NCBI RefSeq assembly: GCF_014323725.1
Contig: NZ_JABVED010000002.1
Location: 453,682 to 517,681, forward strand
Direction of reading: 5' to 3'
Source: Actinokineospora xionganensis
GTDB taxonomy: Bacteria; Actinomycetota; Actinomycetes; Mycobacteriales; Pseudonocardiaceae
Length of the DNA stretch: 64,000 nucleotides
Shown: positions 43,785 to 51,844 of the stretch, one piece after another
How positions within the stretch are numbered: the first letter of the stretch is position 1
Layout: each line of letters opens with the position of its first letter
Position numbers and translations under genes: made by a program
Notes under the pieces: generated by a model
The model's database searches: none
What the model was told of the DNA's origin: nothing
What the model saw: only the letters and a program-made list of their open reading frames with translations

Positions 43785-45224
43785 TTAGAGGATCGCCCCC
43801 GGCACGTAACCGGACGCCTCGGGGAAGCGGCCAAGGACCTCTTCCACCCGCTTCACGACCGCCGCGACCTGCGCGCCCGCCACGCCGGTGAAGGGGAGCC
43901 GGTCGGCGAGCAGCGCGTCGAGGCGGGCGCGGTCGAGCGGGATGCGGTCGTCGGCGGCGAGGCGGTCGAGCAGGTCGTTGCGCTCGATGCCCTCCTCGCG
44001 CATGGCCAGCGCCACGGCCACCGCGTGCTCCTTGATCGCCTCGTGCGCGGTCTCCCGGCCGACTCCGGCCTGCACCGACGCCATGAGCACCTTCGTGGTG
44101 GCCAGGAACGGCAGGTAGCGGTCGAGTTCACGCGCGACGACGGCCGGGTAGGCGCCGAACTCGTCGAGCACGGTCAGGAACGTCTCCAGCAGCCCGTCGA
44201 GGGCGAAGAACGCGTCGGGCAACGCGACGCGGCGGACCACCGAGCACGACACGTCGCCCTCGTTCCACTGGTCGCCCGCGAGTTCGCCGACCATCGATGC
44301 GTACCCGCGCAGGATCACCGCGAGACCGTTGACCCGCTCGCAGGACCGCGTGTTCATCTTGTGCGGCATGGCCGACGAACCGACCTGCCCCGGCTTGAAG
44401 CCCTCGGTGACCAGCTCGTGGCCGGCCATCAACCGGATCGTCTTCGCCACGCTCGACGGCGCCGCCGCGAGCTGGACCAGCGCGGACACCACGTCGTAGT
44501 CCAGCGAACGCGGGTAGACCTGGCCGACGCTGGTGAACCGGTTCTCGAAGCCGAGGTGCTCGGCGACGACCTTCTCCAGCTCGTCGAGCTTGTCCTGGTC
44601 GCCGCCCAGCAGGTCGAGCATGTCCTGCGCGGTGCCGACCGGGCCCTTGATGCCGCGCAGCGGGTAGCGGGCGATCAGCTCGTCGACGCGCTGGAATGCG
44701 ACCAGCAACTCGTCGGCGCCGGTGGCGAAGCGCTTGCCCAAGGTGGTGGCCTGCGCGGCGACGTTGTGGGACCGGCCGGTCAGGACCAGGTCGCCGTGCT
44801 CGGCGGCCAGCCTGGCCAGGCGAGACAGCACCGCGGCGACGCGGCCGCGGATCAGCTCGAGGGACCGGCGGACCTGCAGTTGCTCGACGTTCTCGGTGAG
44901 GTCGCGCGAAGTCATGCCCTTGTGCACGTGCTCGTGCCCGGCCAGCGCGTTGAACTCCTCGATGCGCGCCTTCACGTCGTGGCGGGTGACCCGCTCACGG
45001 TCGGCGATGCTGCCCAGGTCGACCTCGGGCAGGACCCGACGGTAGTCCTCGATGGCCTGCTCGGGGACATCGATACCCAGCTTGGCCTGCGCGGAGAGCA
45101 CGGCGAGCCACAGCTCGCGCTCCATCCGAACCTTCTCCTCCGGCGACCACAGGGTGGCCAGTTCGGTGGAGGCATAGCGGCCTGCGAGGACGTTGGGGAT
45201 GCGGGGCTTCTGCGCGGCGGTCAC
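43785..45224 (-). CDS. purB: Adenylosuccinate lyase
   Basis: A 479-residue enzyme catalysing two purine steps (SAICAR to AICAR, adenylosuccinate to AMP). RHDVKARIEEFNALAGHEHVHKGMTSRDL contains the His pair, TGRSHNVAAQATTLGKRFA another block, and the fumarase-superfamily signature is GSSAMPHKMNTRSCERV with the mobile catalytic Ser. Length fits the actinobacterial form. It is transcribed alone. Confidence 0.96.
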   Translation of the reverse strand: MTAAQKPRIPNVLAGRYASTELATLWSPEEKVRMERELWLAVLSAQAKLGIDVPEQAIEDYRRVLPEVDLGSIADRERVTRHDVKARIEEFNALAGHEHVHKGMTSRDLTENVEQLQVRRSLELIRGRVAAVLSRLARLAAEHGDLVLTGRSHNVAAQATTLGKRFATGADELLVAFQRVDELIARYPLRGIKGPVGTAQDMLDLLGGDQDKLDELEKVVAEHLGFENRFTSVGQVYPRSLDYDVVSALVQLAAAPSSVAKTIRLMAGHELVTEGFKPGQVGSSAMPHKMNTRSCERVNGLAVILRGYASMVGELAGDQWNEGDVSCSVVRRVALPDAFFALDGLLETFLTVLDEFGAYPAVVARELDRYLPFLATTKVLMASVQAGVGRETAHEAIKEHAVAVALAMREEGIERNDLLDRLAADDRIPLDRARLDALLADRLPFTGVAGAQVAAVVKRVEEVLGRFPEASGYVPGAIL

Positions 45225-45282
45225 GTTTGCCCAGCTTACCGGGGTACCGGAGGCACCCCCAGCGCCCCCGGTACCCCGCGAC

Positions 45283-45990
45283 TCAGAACCGCAGAGTCGG
45301 GTCGTTGGCCAACTGGGTCAGATAGCCGTCGAGAGCCTCGGCGGGCGGCCCACCTGTGTCCGCGGCGAGCCATGCCACGGTGACCACCGAGCTGTCCGGG
45401 CGAACGACGTCGACCGACCGCACGTGCCGCATGGACGCGTCTCCGACCAACCCACCCGGCAGGCACTCGGGCCGGACGACCACGCAGGCCCCCTTCTCGG
45501 ACAGGTCCTCCACACCGTTGGTGATCACGGTGAAGTGGATGCCATACCGCGCGCCGTCAAGGGTGAACGTCGTGAACCGGGCGATCCCGACGAAGTCGCG
45601 AAGGCCCGGCGTCGAACCGGGGTGCGTCTGCAGGTCGCTGACACCGGGCACCACCGCCGCGACGCGCGTGGGCAAAGCCGCCGCCAAGGCCGTCGACCGC
45701 TCGGCGAGTTGCGCGGACGAGTACTTCGGGACGATCGGCGCGGACGACGTGATCGCCGGAGCCGGGCCGGGAAACCCCGCAGGCTGCATGCCGCCCGTGG
45801 CCCTGGCCACGGTCGGGCCGACGACGATTCCCCCGACCAACACGAAGGTGGCCGCGCCGGTCGCGACCAGCGCCCTGCTGCGGGCAGTCTCTTTGCGCGC
45901 GCGCACGACCACCTCGTCGATATCCAGCGTGAGCGCGGGTTCAGTCGCCACTGCGGTCCGCAGACTGTCGCGGAGCTCGGTTTCAAGCAT
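45283..45990 (-). CDS. Membrane partner of second SigE-type sigma factor
   Basis: A 235-residue protein: a cytosolic N-terminus of about 38 residues (LETELRDSLRTAVATEPALTLDIDEVVVRARKETAR), one transmembrane helix (about 40-60) and an outer domain with one CVVVRPEC cysteine pair. It overlaps the sigma gene by 8 bases. It has the same plan as the partners at 10 kb and 47 kb, but the sequence is only weakly similar. Likely a sigma regulator; direct proof is missing. Confidence 0.72.
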   Translation of the reverse strand: MLETELRDSLRTAVATEPALTLDIDEVVVRARKETARSRALVATGAATFVLVGGIVVGPTVARATGGMQPAGFPGPAPAITSSAPIVPKYSSAQLAERSTALAAALPTRVAAVVPGVSDLQTHPGSTPGLRDFVGIARFTTFTLDGARYGIHFTVITNGVEDLSEKGACVVVRPECLPGGLVGDASMRHVRSVDVVRPDSSVVTVAWLAADTGGPPAEALDGYLTQLANDPTLRF

Positions 45991-46507
45991 GTGTCAGCTC
46001 CCCCTCGGACAATCGGGCGACGGCCGCACGCAGCGAGTCCAGCCCGCGCGCGGCCTGGCTCTTGACCGTGCCCTCGGTGCACCGCATGACCCTCGCCGTC
46101 TCGGCGACGCTGAGCTCGTCGAAGTACCGCAGGATCAGCACGGCGCGCTGGCGCGGCGCCAGCGTGAGCAGGGCTTTGTGGACGACATCGCGGTCCCACG
46201 AGCGGCTGACACCCTCGGCGATGTCGATGGTCGGGTCGGCGGTGTCGGGCACCTCGGAGCCGACCGGCTCACGGCGGCGCCATGGTTTGCGCTTCTCGTC
46301 GAGCCACGTGCGCAGCAGGACGGTCCGCGCGTAGTTGTGCACCGTGTCGCGCTTGCCCAGCCGCGACCAGGACCGGTAGATCTTGACCAGCGTCGCCTGG
46401 ACCAGGTCCTCCGCGGTGTGCCAGTCGCCGCAGAACAGGTAGGCCGATCTCCGCAGCGTTCTGGCGTGTTCGCGGGCGAACACCCGGAAATCCTCGTCAT
46501 CTCGCAC
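45983..46507 (-). CDS. SigE-family ECF sigma factor (second copy)
   Basis: A 174-residue sigma: region 2 LRRSAYLFCGDWHTAEDLVQATLVKIYRSWSRLGKR, and region 4 LTLAPRQRAVLILRYFDELSVAETARVMRCTEGTVKSQAARGLDSLR. The shared CGDWHTAEDLVQ block shows common origin with the other two sigma genes. GTG or ATG start at 46507. Followed by a membrane partner with an 8-base overlap. Confidence 0.92.
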   Translation of the reverse strand: MRDDEDFRVFAREHARTLRRSAYLFCGDWHTAEDLVQATLVKIYRSWSRLGKRDTVHNYARTVLLRTWLDEKRKPWRRREPVGSEVPDTADPTIDIAEGVSRSWDRDVVHKALLTLAPRQRAVLILRYFDELSVAETARVMRCTEGTVKSQAARGLDSLRAAVARLSEGELTHA

Positions 46508-46577
46508 TGCGGCCCCTTCTGCTGCCCCCGGCTACCACTGACTACTCACGCCTGCGGGGGCGAAAAGGTTGCGTCGG

Positions 46578-47162
46578 TCAGGCGAGTGCTTCGCGAAGCA
46601 TCCCGCGGGCGGCGGCGCGGGGGTCCGGGTTGACCTCGATGAGGGCGTTGACGACCGCGCCGTCTACCAGGGCGATCAGCTGCTCCAGGCGGGCTTCGTC
46701 GATGCCCGCCGCGAACTTGGCGAAGGTGTCCATCAGCAGCGCCCGCAGCTCGCCGCCGAGTTCGAGGGTCAGCGGACGCAGGTAGGGCCTGCGGGCGGTG
46801 GCGATGAGCCGCTCATAGCGCAGCAGGATCGCCTGGGCGTCGTTGTCCCTGGCCTTGGGGCCGAGCAGCTGGTCGAGCACCAACTCGACCAGCGCTTCCA
46901 GGCCTCTTGGGCTGGTCGCCAGCTCGGTGAGGAGCTCACGGCCGCGGGCCAGTTCCTGTCGGCCGTGGAATTCGAGGGCTTCGACGATGAGGTCGTCGAG
47001 CGACTCGAAGTAGTACGTCGTGGACGCCAGCGGCAGGCCCGCGCGCTCGGCCACCGAGCGGTGCCGGACCGCGTCGAACCCGCCTTCGATCAGCAGGGCG
47101 GCGGCGGCCTCCACGAGCGCGTGTTTGCGGCGCTCACCCTTGGGGGTGCTGGCGGTGGTCAT
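46578..47162 (-). CDS. TetR-family transcriptional regulator
   Basis: A 194-residue regulator. The N-terminal HTH is RKHALVEAAAALLIEGGFDAVRHRSVAERAGLPLASTTYYFESLDDLI; the rest is the helical ligand and dimer domain. It lies between two sigma-partner operons on the same strand. Its ligand and target are not evident. TetR proteins usually control an adjacent divergent gene, but here the nearest genes are in the same direction. Confidence 0.9.
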   Translation of the reverse strand: MTTASTPKGERRKHALVEAAAALLIEGGFDAVRHRSVAERAGLPLASTTYYFESLDDLIVEALEFHGRQELARGRELLTELATSPRGLEALVELVLDQLLGPKARDNDAQAILLRYERLIATARRPYLRPLTLELGGELRALLMDTFAKFAAGIDEARLEQLIALVDGAVVNALIEVNPDPRAAARGMLREALA

Positions 47163-47182
47163 GGTGGGCCAATGGTGCCAGG

Positions 47183-47947
47183 TCAGTACCTGGCGGCCAG
47201 CTCCTGGGCGAGTTCGCGCACGTCACCGTCGTCGAGCGGGAGTTCGGCGGAGTCCGGGAGAGGCTCGACCGCCACGATCAGCTGGGCGCCCGACGCGGTG
47301 GCGACCACGGCGCCCGCGGCGCCCGGCCGGTCGCCCCACGGCGGCTGCAGCGGCGCGGTGACACCCGCGGGCACGAGCATGATCGACACGAGGCCGCGGT
47401 GGGGTCCGTCCTGCACGCCGAAGCTCGCGGAACGGCCGCCAGCCGGACACCCGAGGGGTGAGGGAACGTACTCGCCGCGGGAAGTGGCGGCCGGGAGCTC
47501 GCCCGCGAGGGCAGCAGCGAGCTCCCGGTCCGCCGTTCCGCACCCGCTAGGGGTGCCACCGGCCTGAGAGCCGGCATTCCCATCCGACGAACGCCCCCTG
47601 CTTGGCGTCGCCGGCGGGAAGTCTTGGGCCTCCGCGGCCTTCTGTGACGGTCCGTCAGACGTAACCTCGTACTGCGGCGACAGATCGTTACCGCCGGCGG
47701 GAGACTCCGCTGAACCGGCCGCCGACGAGTCGCCGGTGGTCTGGCTCGGCCACCACGCGTCGCCGGCGACGATTACGCCCGCCAACAGCGCAAAGCCTAG
47801 CGCCGTTCCCGTAAGAAGGGTGTTCCTCTTTCGGGTCAATCTCGATGACTCTGCGCTGATGTCCGACTGGTCGAAGGAGGGCGGCGGGACGTCACGCACC
47901 GCGTCGTTGAACAGCTCCGAGAGCTTGCGCTCGTCCACTACCTCCAC
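47183..47947 (-). CDS. Membrane partner of third SigE-type sigma factor
   Basis: A 254-residue protein: cytosolic N-terminus (DERKLSELFNDAVRDVPPPSFDQSDI, about 1-38), a transmembrane helix (about 40-62, LLTGTALGFALLAGVIVAG), a Ser/Pro/Gly-rich linker, and an outer domain with CGTADRELAAALAGELP and PLGCPAGGRSASFG. The protein design matches the partners at 10 and 45 kb. It starts 20 bases after the sigma stop. Confidence 0.73.
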   Translation of the reverse strand: MEVVDERKLSELFNDAVRDVPPPSFDQSDISAESSRLTRKRNTLLTGTALGFALLAGVIVAGDAWWPSQTTGDSSAAGSAESPAGGNDLSPQYEVTSDGPSQKAAEAQDFPPATPSRGRSSDGNAGSQAGGTPSGCGTADRELAAALAGELPAATSRGEYVPSPLGCPAGGRSASFGVQDGPHRGLVSIMLVPAGVTAPLQPPWGDRPGAAGAVVATASGAQLIVAVEPLPDSAELPLDDGDVRELAQELAARY

Positions 47948-47966
47948 CCCCTCATCGTCATCGTCC

Positions 47967-48485
47967 TCACAGCCCTGACCGCAGGTCGTCGAGCGTGTCG
48001 CCCAGCGATTCCCGCAGGGCGGCCAGTCCGCGTGCGGTCTGGCTCTTGACCGTTCCCTCGGTGCACTTGAGCGTCGCGGCCGTGGCCGCCACGTCCAAGC
48101 CTTCCAGGAATCGCAGCACCAGCACCGCCCGTTGCCGCGGCGGCACCCTCGACAGTCCGTCGAGCAGCGCCGACCTGGTCGCGACCGCGTTGCCGATATC
48201 GCCCTCGGAGCTCGCCGATTCCGGCAGAACCTCCGTCTGGCGCTCTCGCCGCCACGGCCTGCGCGTCTCGTCGATCATCGCGCGAACCACCGACCGGCGG
48301 ACGTAGGCGTCCAGGGCCTGTCGGTCCCGGACCTTGCGCCACCTGCGGTGCAGTGCGACGAACGCGGTCTGCGCGAGATCGTCCGCCTTGTGCCAGTCGC
48401 CGCACAGCAAGTACGCGGTTCGTCGCACGGCGTCGCGCCGCGCGGCGAAGTATTCCGCGAACTCCTGCTCGTCGCGCTGATCCAC
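47967..48485 (-). CDS. SigE-family ECF sigma factor (third copy)
   Basis: A 172-residue sigma: region 2 RTAYLLCGDWHKADDLAQTAFVALHRRW, region 4 LSRVPPRQRAVLVLRFLEGLDVAATAATLKCTEGTVKSQTARGLAALR. GTG 48485 is chosen because GAGAG lies 7 bases upstream and the sequence VDQRDEQEFAEYF fits the family; a longer frame to 48539 gives unusual residues. Its membrane partner follows. Confidence 0.91.
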   Translation of the reverse strand: MDQRDEQEFAEYFAARRDAVRRTAYLLCGDWHKADDLAQTAFVALHRRWRKVRDRQALDAYVRRSVVRAMIDETRRPWRRERQTEVLPESASSEGDIGNAVATRSALLDGLSRVPPRQRAVLVLRFLEGLDVAATAATLKCTEGTVKSQTARGLAALRESLGDTLDDLRSGL

Positions 48486-48628
48486 GCGAACGCTCTCCAC
48501 TCGTCTGTACGGACTAGGGACGGATCTGACCAGCCACACGGTTGCATGGGGATGAGACGAGATCTACGCCACCCCCGGGATCCGTGGTCGGCGCGTAGCG
48601 GTATTGCCCGTTGTGGTGTGATCGGATC

Positions 48629-49645
48629 GTGACCACACTGCGCCGGATTGATCTCCGCTCGGACACCGTGACCAAGCCGGACGACACCATGCGCGCCGCG
48701 ATGGCGGCCGCCGAGGTGGGCGACGACGTCCTCGACCACGACCCCACGATGCGGGCGCTGGAAGAGCGCGCGGCCGGGCTGCTCGAGGTCGAGGCGATGC
48801 TGTGGGTGCCCAGCGGGAGCATGGGCAACCTGATAGCGCTGATGCTGCACCTCAGTCGGGGCGACCGGTTCCTCGCCGCGCGCGGGTCACATGTGCTGGA
48901 GGCCGAACTGGGCACGCCCGCCTGGTTGGCGGGCGGCATGCCGCACCCCCTGGAGTGGACCGGCGCGCCCGGGCGGATCTCGGCCGACGACGTGAGCGCG
49001 TTCGCCACATCGGGGGCGCCGTACTACGCGCTGCGGACAGCGCTGCTCTGCCTGGAGAACACGCACAACTTCGCCGGCGGGACGGTCACCCCGCCCGACC
49101 ACCACGCGCTGCTGGTCGCGACCGCCCGGGAGGCCGGGATCCGGGTGCACCTCGACGGCGCGCGGCTGTGGAACGCGGCGGCGGCGCTGCAGGTGCCGCC
49201 CGCGGCGCTGACCGTCGGCGTCGACACGGTCCAGGTGTGTCTGAGCAAGGGCCTGGGCGCCCCGGTCGGGTCGCTGGTCGGCGGGTCGGCCGGGTTCGTC
49301 GCGGAGGCCCGGCGGGTGCGCAAGATGCTCGGCGGCGGCGTCCGCCAGGGCGGGGTGCTCGCGGCCGCGGGGCTGGTCGCGCTGGACCGCATGGCCGACG
49401 TGGCCATCGACAACGCGAACGCGGCCACGCTCGCGGCGGGGCTCGCGGAGCTCGGCTGGGACGTGACCGCGCCGGAGACCAACATCGTCTTGGCCTCGGT
49501 GCCCGACGTGCCCACGACCCTGCGGATGCTGGACCGGGTCGGGGTGCCCGCCGTCGCCGTGTCGAGCGGGGTGCGGTTCGTGACGCATCGGGACGTCTCG
49601 GCGGTCGACATCGCCGAGGCACTCGACCGGATCAAGACCGGCTGA
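48629..49645 (+). CDS. Threonine aldolase (low-specificity type)
   Basis: A 338-residue PLP enzyme that splits threonine or allo-threonine to glycine and acetaldehyde. IDLRSDTVTKPDDTMRAAMA, the EVGDDVLDHDPTMRALEERAA block, PSGSMGNLIAL, HLDGARLWNAA and CLSKGLGAPVG with the PLP Lys are typical. GTG 48629 gives VTTLRRIDLRSDT. The gene overlaps the convergent potassium channel gene by 14 bases at the 3' end. Confidence 0.92.
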   Translation: MTTLRRIDLRSDTVTKPDDTMRAAMAAAEVGDDVLDHDPTMRALEERAAGLLEVEAMLWVPSGSMGNLIALMLHLSRGDRFLAARGSHVLEAELGTPAWLAGGMPHPLEWTGAPGRISADDVSAFATSGAPYYALRTALLCLENTHNFAGGTVTPPDHHALLVATAREAGIRVHLDGARLWNAAAALQVPPAALTVGVDTVQVCLSKGLGAPVGSLVGGSAGFVAEARRVRKMLGGGVRQGGVLAAAGLVALDRMADVAIDNANAATLAAGLAELGWDVTAPETNIVLASVPDVPTTLRMLDRVGVPAVAVSSGVRFVTHRDVSAVDIAEALDRIKTG

Positions 49646-50408
49646 CCTCGCCCCCGGCCCGCTTGAGCTCGGTGCGAAGTTCGGCGATCTCCGCGCGCAG
49701 CCCCTTGACCTCGCTTTGGATGGACTCCTCGATCGATTCCTCGGCGCCGGCGATCTTCTGCACGAACCAGGACGCGATCACACCGGTCACCACACCGAGC
49801 AGGGCGATACCGCCGATCATCAGCGCGGCGGCGACCAGCCTGCCCTCGACGGTGACCGGATAGCGGTCGCCATAGCCGACGGTGGAGATGGTGGTCATGG
49901 TCCACCAGACGGCGTCGCCGAAGTTGGTGATGTTGGCGTCCGGGTCGTGCCGCTCGGCGTCGAGCACGGCGAGCGATGCGGAAAGGCCCACGAGCAGGAT
50001 GGTCCCCGCGACGTAGATGCCGATGCGCCCGCGGAATGTGGTGCCGACCCGGCGGTTGAGCACCTTGAGCACGGTGATCAGCCGCAGGGCGCGCAACTGG
50101 CGGACCATCGGCAGGGCCACCACGAGCAGGTCGAACAGGTGCCGCCAGAGGAACCGGCCCTTGCGCTGCGCCAGGGTGAACCGGATGACGAACTCGACGG
50201 CGAAGACGGCCCAGATCGCCCAGAGCCCGATCTCCTGCCACAGCACCGTCGTCGGCGACGCCGTCGTGTGCAGCACCTGCCAGGCGTAGCCGCACAAGAA
50301 GATCACGGCCAGCGCGGTCAGGGGCAGGTCAGTGCGCGCTTCCCAGGCGCTTAACCGAGGCTCGAGCGGGTCGCTGTGGCGCACGCCGGGCGCGTAGGTG
50401 TCGGACAC
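49632..50408 (-). CDS. Voltage-sensor-type potassium channel
   Basis: A 258-residue membrane protein with six hydrophobic segments. S4-like segment: MVRQLRALRLITVLKVLNRRV, with Arg/Lys every third or so residue. The pore loop has the selectivity filter TVGYGD (176-181) after DAVWWTMTTIS. A final helix leads into a C-terminal coiled coil (EESIEESIQSEVKGLRAEIAELRTELKRAGG) for tetramer assembly. It should pass K+ across the plasma membrane. GTG 50408 gives VSDTYAPG; an upstream frame is not supported. Confidence 0.9.
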   Translation of the reverse strand: MSDTYAPGVRHSDPLEPRLSAWEARTDLPLTALAVIFLCGYAWQVLHTTASPTTVLWQEIGLWAIWAVFAVEFVIRFTLAQRKGRFLWRHLFDLLVVALPMVRQLRALRLITVLKVLNRRVGTTFRGRIGIYVAGTILLVGLSASLAVLDAERHDPDANITNFGDAVWWTMTTISTVGYGDRYPVTVEGRLVAAALMIGGIALLGVVTGVIASWFVQKIAGAEESIEESIQSEVKGLRAEIAELRTELKRAGGEVSRS

Positions 50409-50446
50409 ACGGACATCATCGCCGAGCGCGAGCCATTCGCTAGGGG

Positions 50447-50620
50447 TTAACGGCCGATTCGCGGGCGATCCGCCTTGCCCTTGATCGCCCCGTACGCGGC
50501 CGCGCCCACGGTGAGTATCGCGGCGGCCACAAGGAGCCACACCACGGCCTTGAACAGGACCCCGATCAGCCAGAACGCCAGCCAGATCGCGAGCACCGCG
50601 CCGATGATCTTGATAACCAT
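50447..50620 (-). CDS. Small hydrophobic membrane protein
   Basis: A 57-residue frame from ATG 50620 to TAA 50447. The sequence begins MVIKIIGAVLAIWLAFWLIG and continues with a second hydrophobic stretch (VVWLLVAAAILTVGAAAYG), then a basic end KGKADRPRIGR. Two short helices and the positive tail suggest an integral membrane protein. It precedes the potassium channel gene by 39 bases on the same strand, so it may be part of that transcript. Function unknown. Confidence 0.7.
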   Translation of the reverse strand: MVIKIIGAVLAIWLAFWLIGVLFKAVVWLLVAAAILTVGAAAYGAIKGKADRPRIGR

Positions 50621-50646
50621 GCCGCCCCCTCAAGCCTGTTTCCCGG

Positions 50647-51825
50647 TCAACGCCTGATGGCGGCCACCGGTTCCCAGGCGCGCAGCCTGCGCAGTGCCTC
50701 CTCGATGTCGGCGGTGGCCCCGGCGAAGGACAGGCGGACGAACCGGTTGCCGTCGACCGGGTCGAAGTCGATGCCGGGAACGATCGCGAGTCCGGTGTCG
50801 GCGAGCAGGCGCTGACAGAAGCTCATCGAGTCGTGGGTGAGGTGGGTGACGTCGGCGTAGGCGTAGAACGCGCCGTCGGCGGGGGCGATCCGGTCGATGC
50901 CCAGCTCGGGGAGACCGGTCAGCAGCAGCTCCCGGTTCGTGGCGTAGCGGGCGACGTGGCTGTCGAGTTCGTCATAGCTCTCCTGCTCGAACGCGGCGAC
51001 CGCGGCGACCTGGGAGATGGCGGGGGCGCAGATGGTGAAGTTGCCCGTCAACGCGCTGACCGCGCGCTGCAACCGTTGCGGGACCAGGAGCCAGCCCAGC
51101 CGCCATCCGGTCATCGCGAAGTACTTGGAGAACGAGTTCACGACAATCGACTCGCGGGAGTACTGCCACGCGGAGCTGGTCTCGGCGCCGTAGGAGATGC
51201 CGTGGTAGATCTCGTCGCTGACCAGTTGCACCCCGCGCTCGGCGCACCAGCCCGCGATCGCGGCCAGCTCGGCCGGGTCGAGGACGGTGCCGGTCGGGTT
51301 CGCGGGGCTGGCGACGATCAGGCCGTCGATCGGGCCAAGCTCGTCGAGCATCGCCACCGTCGGCTGGAACCGGGTGGTCTCGTCGCATGGCAGCTCGACG
51401 ACCTCGCAGCCCAGGGCGGTGAGGATGTTGCGGTAGGCCGGATATCCGGGTCGCGCGAGCGCGACACGGTCGCCCGCGTCGAACGCCGAGAGGAACGCGA
51501 GCAGGAACCCGCCTGAAGACCCGGTGGTGATCACGACGTCCTGCGGGGAGACGTCGAGGGAGTGCAGCCGCTCGTAGTGGCCCGCGATGGCCTCGCGCAA
51601 CTCCGGGATGCCCAACTGCTCGGTGTACCCGAGCGCCTGCGTGCCGAGCGCCTCCGCGGCGGCGAACCGAACAGCCTTCGGCGCCCCGGTCGACGGCTGC
51701 CCCGCCGCGAGCGAGACGACATCCCCGTGCGCCCGCTGCCGCGCGTTCGCGGCGGCGAGGACATCCATAACGTGAAACGGCGGAACGGCGGCGCGGTTGG
51801 CGACCTTGAGCAGGCGAGCGTGCAT
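50647..51825 (-). CDS. PLP-dependent aminotransferase (class I/II)
   Basis: A 392-residue fold-type I aminotransferase. SLAAGQPSTGAPKAV, LGYTEQLGIPELREAIAGHY, TTGSSGGFLLAFLSAFDAGDRVALARPGYPAYRN, ASPANPTGT, SDEIYHGISYG and SFSKYFAMTGWRLGW with the PLP Lys follow the family order. From memory it resembles actinobacterial aspartate or valine-type aminotransferases; substrate unknown. GTG or ATG at 51825. It stands alone between the potassium channel locus and satellite C. Confidence 0.9.
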   Translation of the reverse strand: MHARLLKVANRAAVPPFHVMDVLAAANARQRAHGDVVSLAAGQPSTGAPKAVRFAAAEALGTQALGYTEQLGIPELREAIAGHYERLHSLDVSPQDVVITTGSSGGFLLAFLSAFDAGDRVALARPGYPAYRNILTALGCEVVELPCDETTRFQPTVAMLDELGPIDGLIVASPANPTGTVLDPAELAAIAGWCAERGVQLVSDEIYHGISYGAETSSAWQYSRESIVVNSFSKYFAMTGWRLGWLLVPQRLQRAVSALTGNFTICAPAISQVAAVAAFEQESYDELDSHVARYATNRELLLTGLPELGIDRIAPADGAFYAYADVTHLTHDSMSFCQRLLADTGLAIVPGIDFDPVDGNRFVRLSFAGATADIEEALRRLRAWEPVAAIRR

Positions 51826-51844
51826 GCCGCCAGACTAGGACTTG

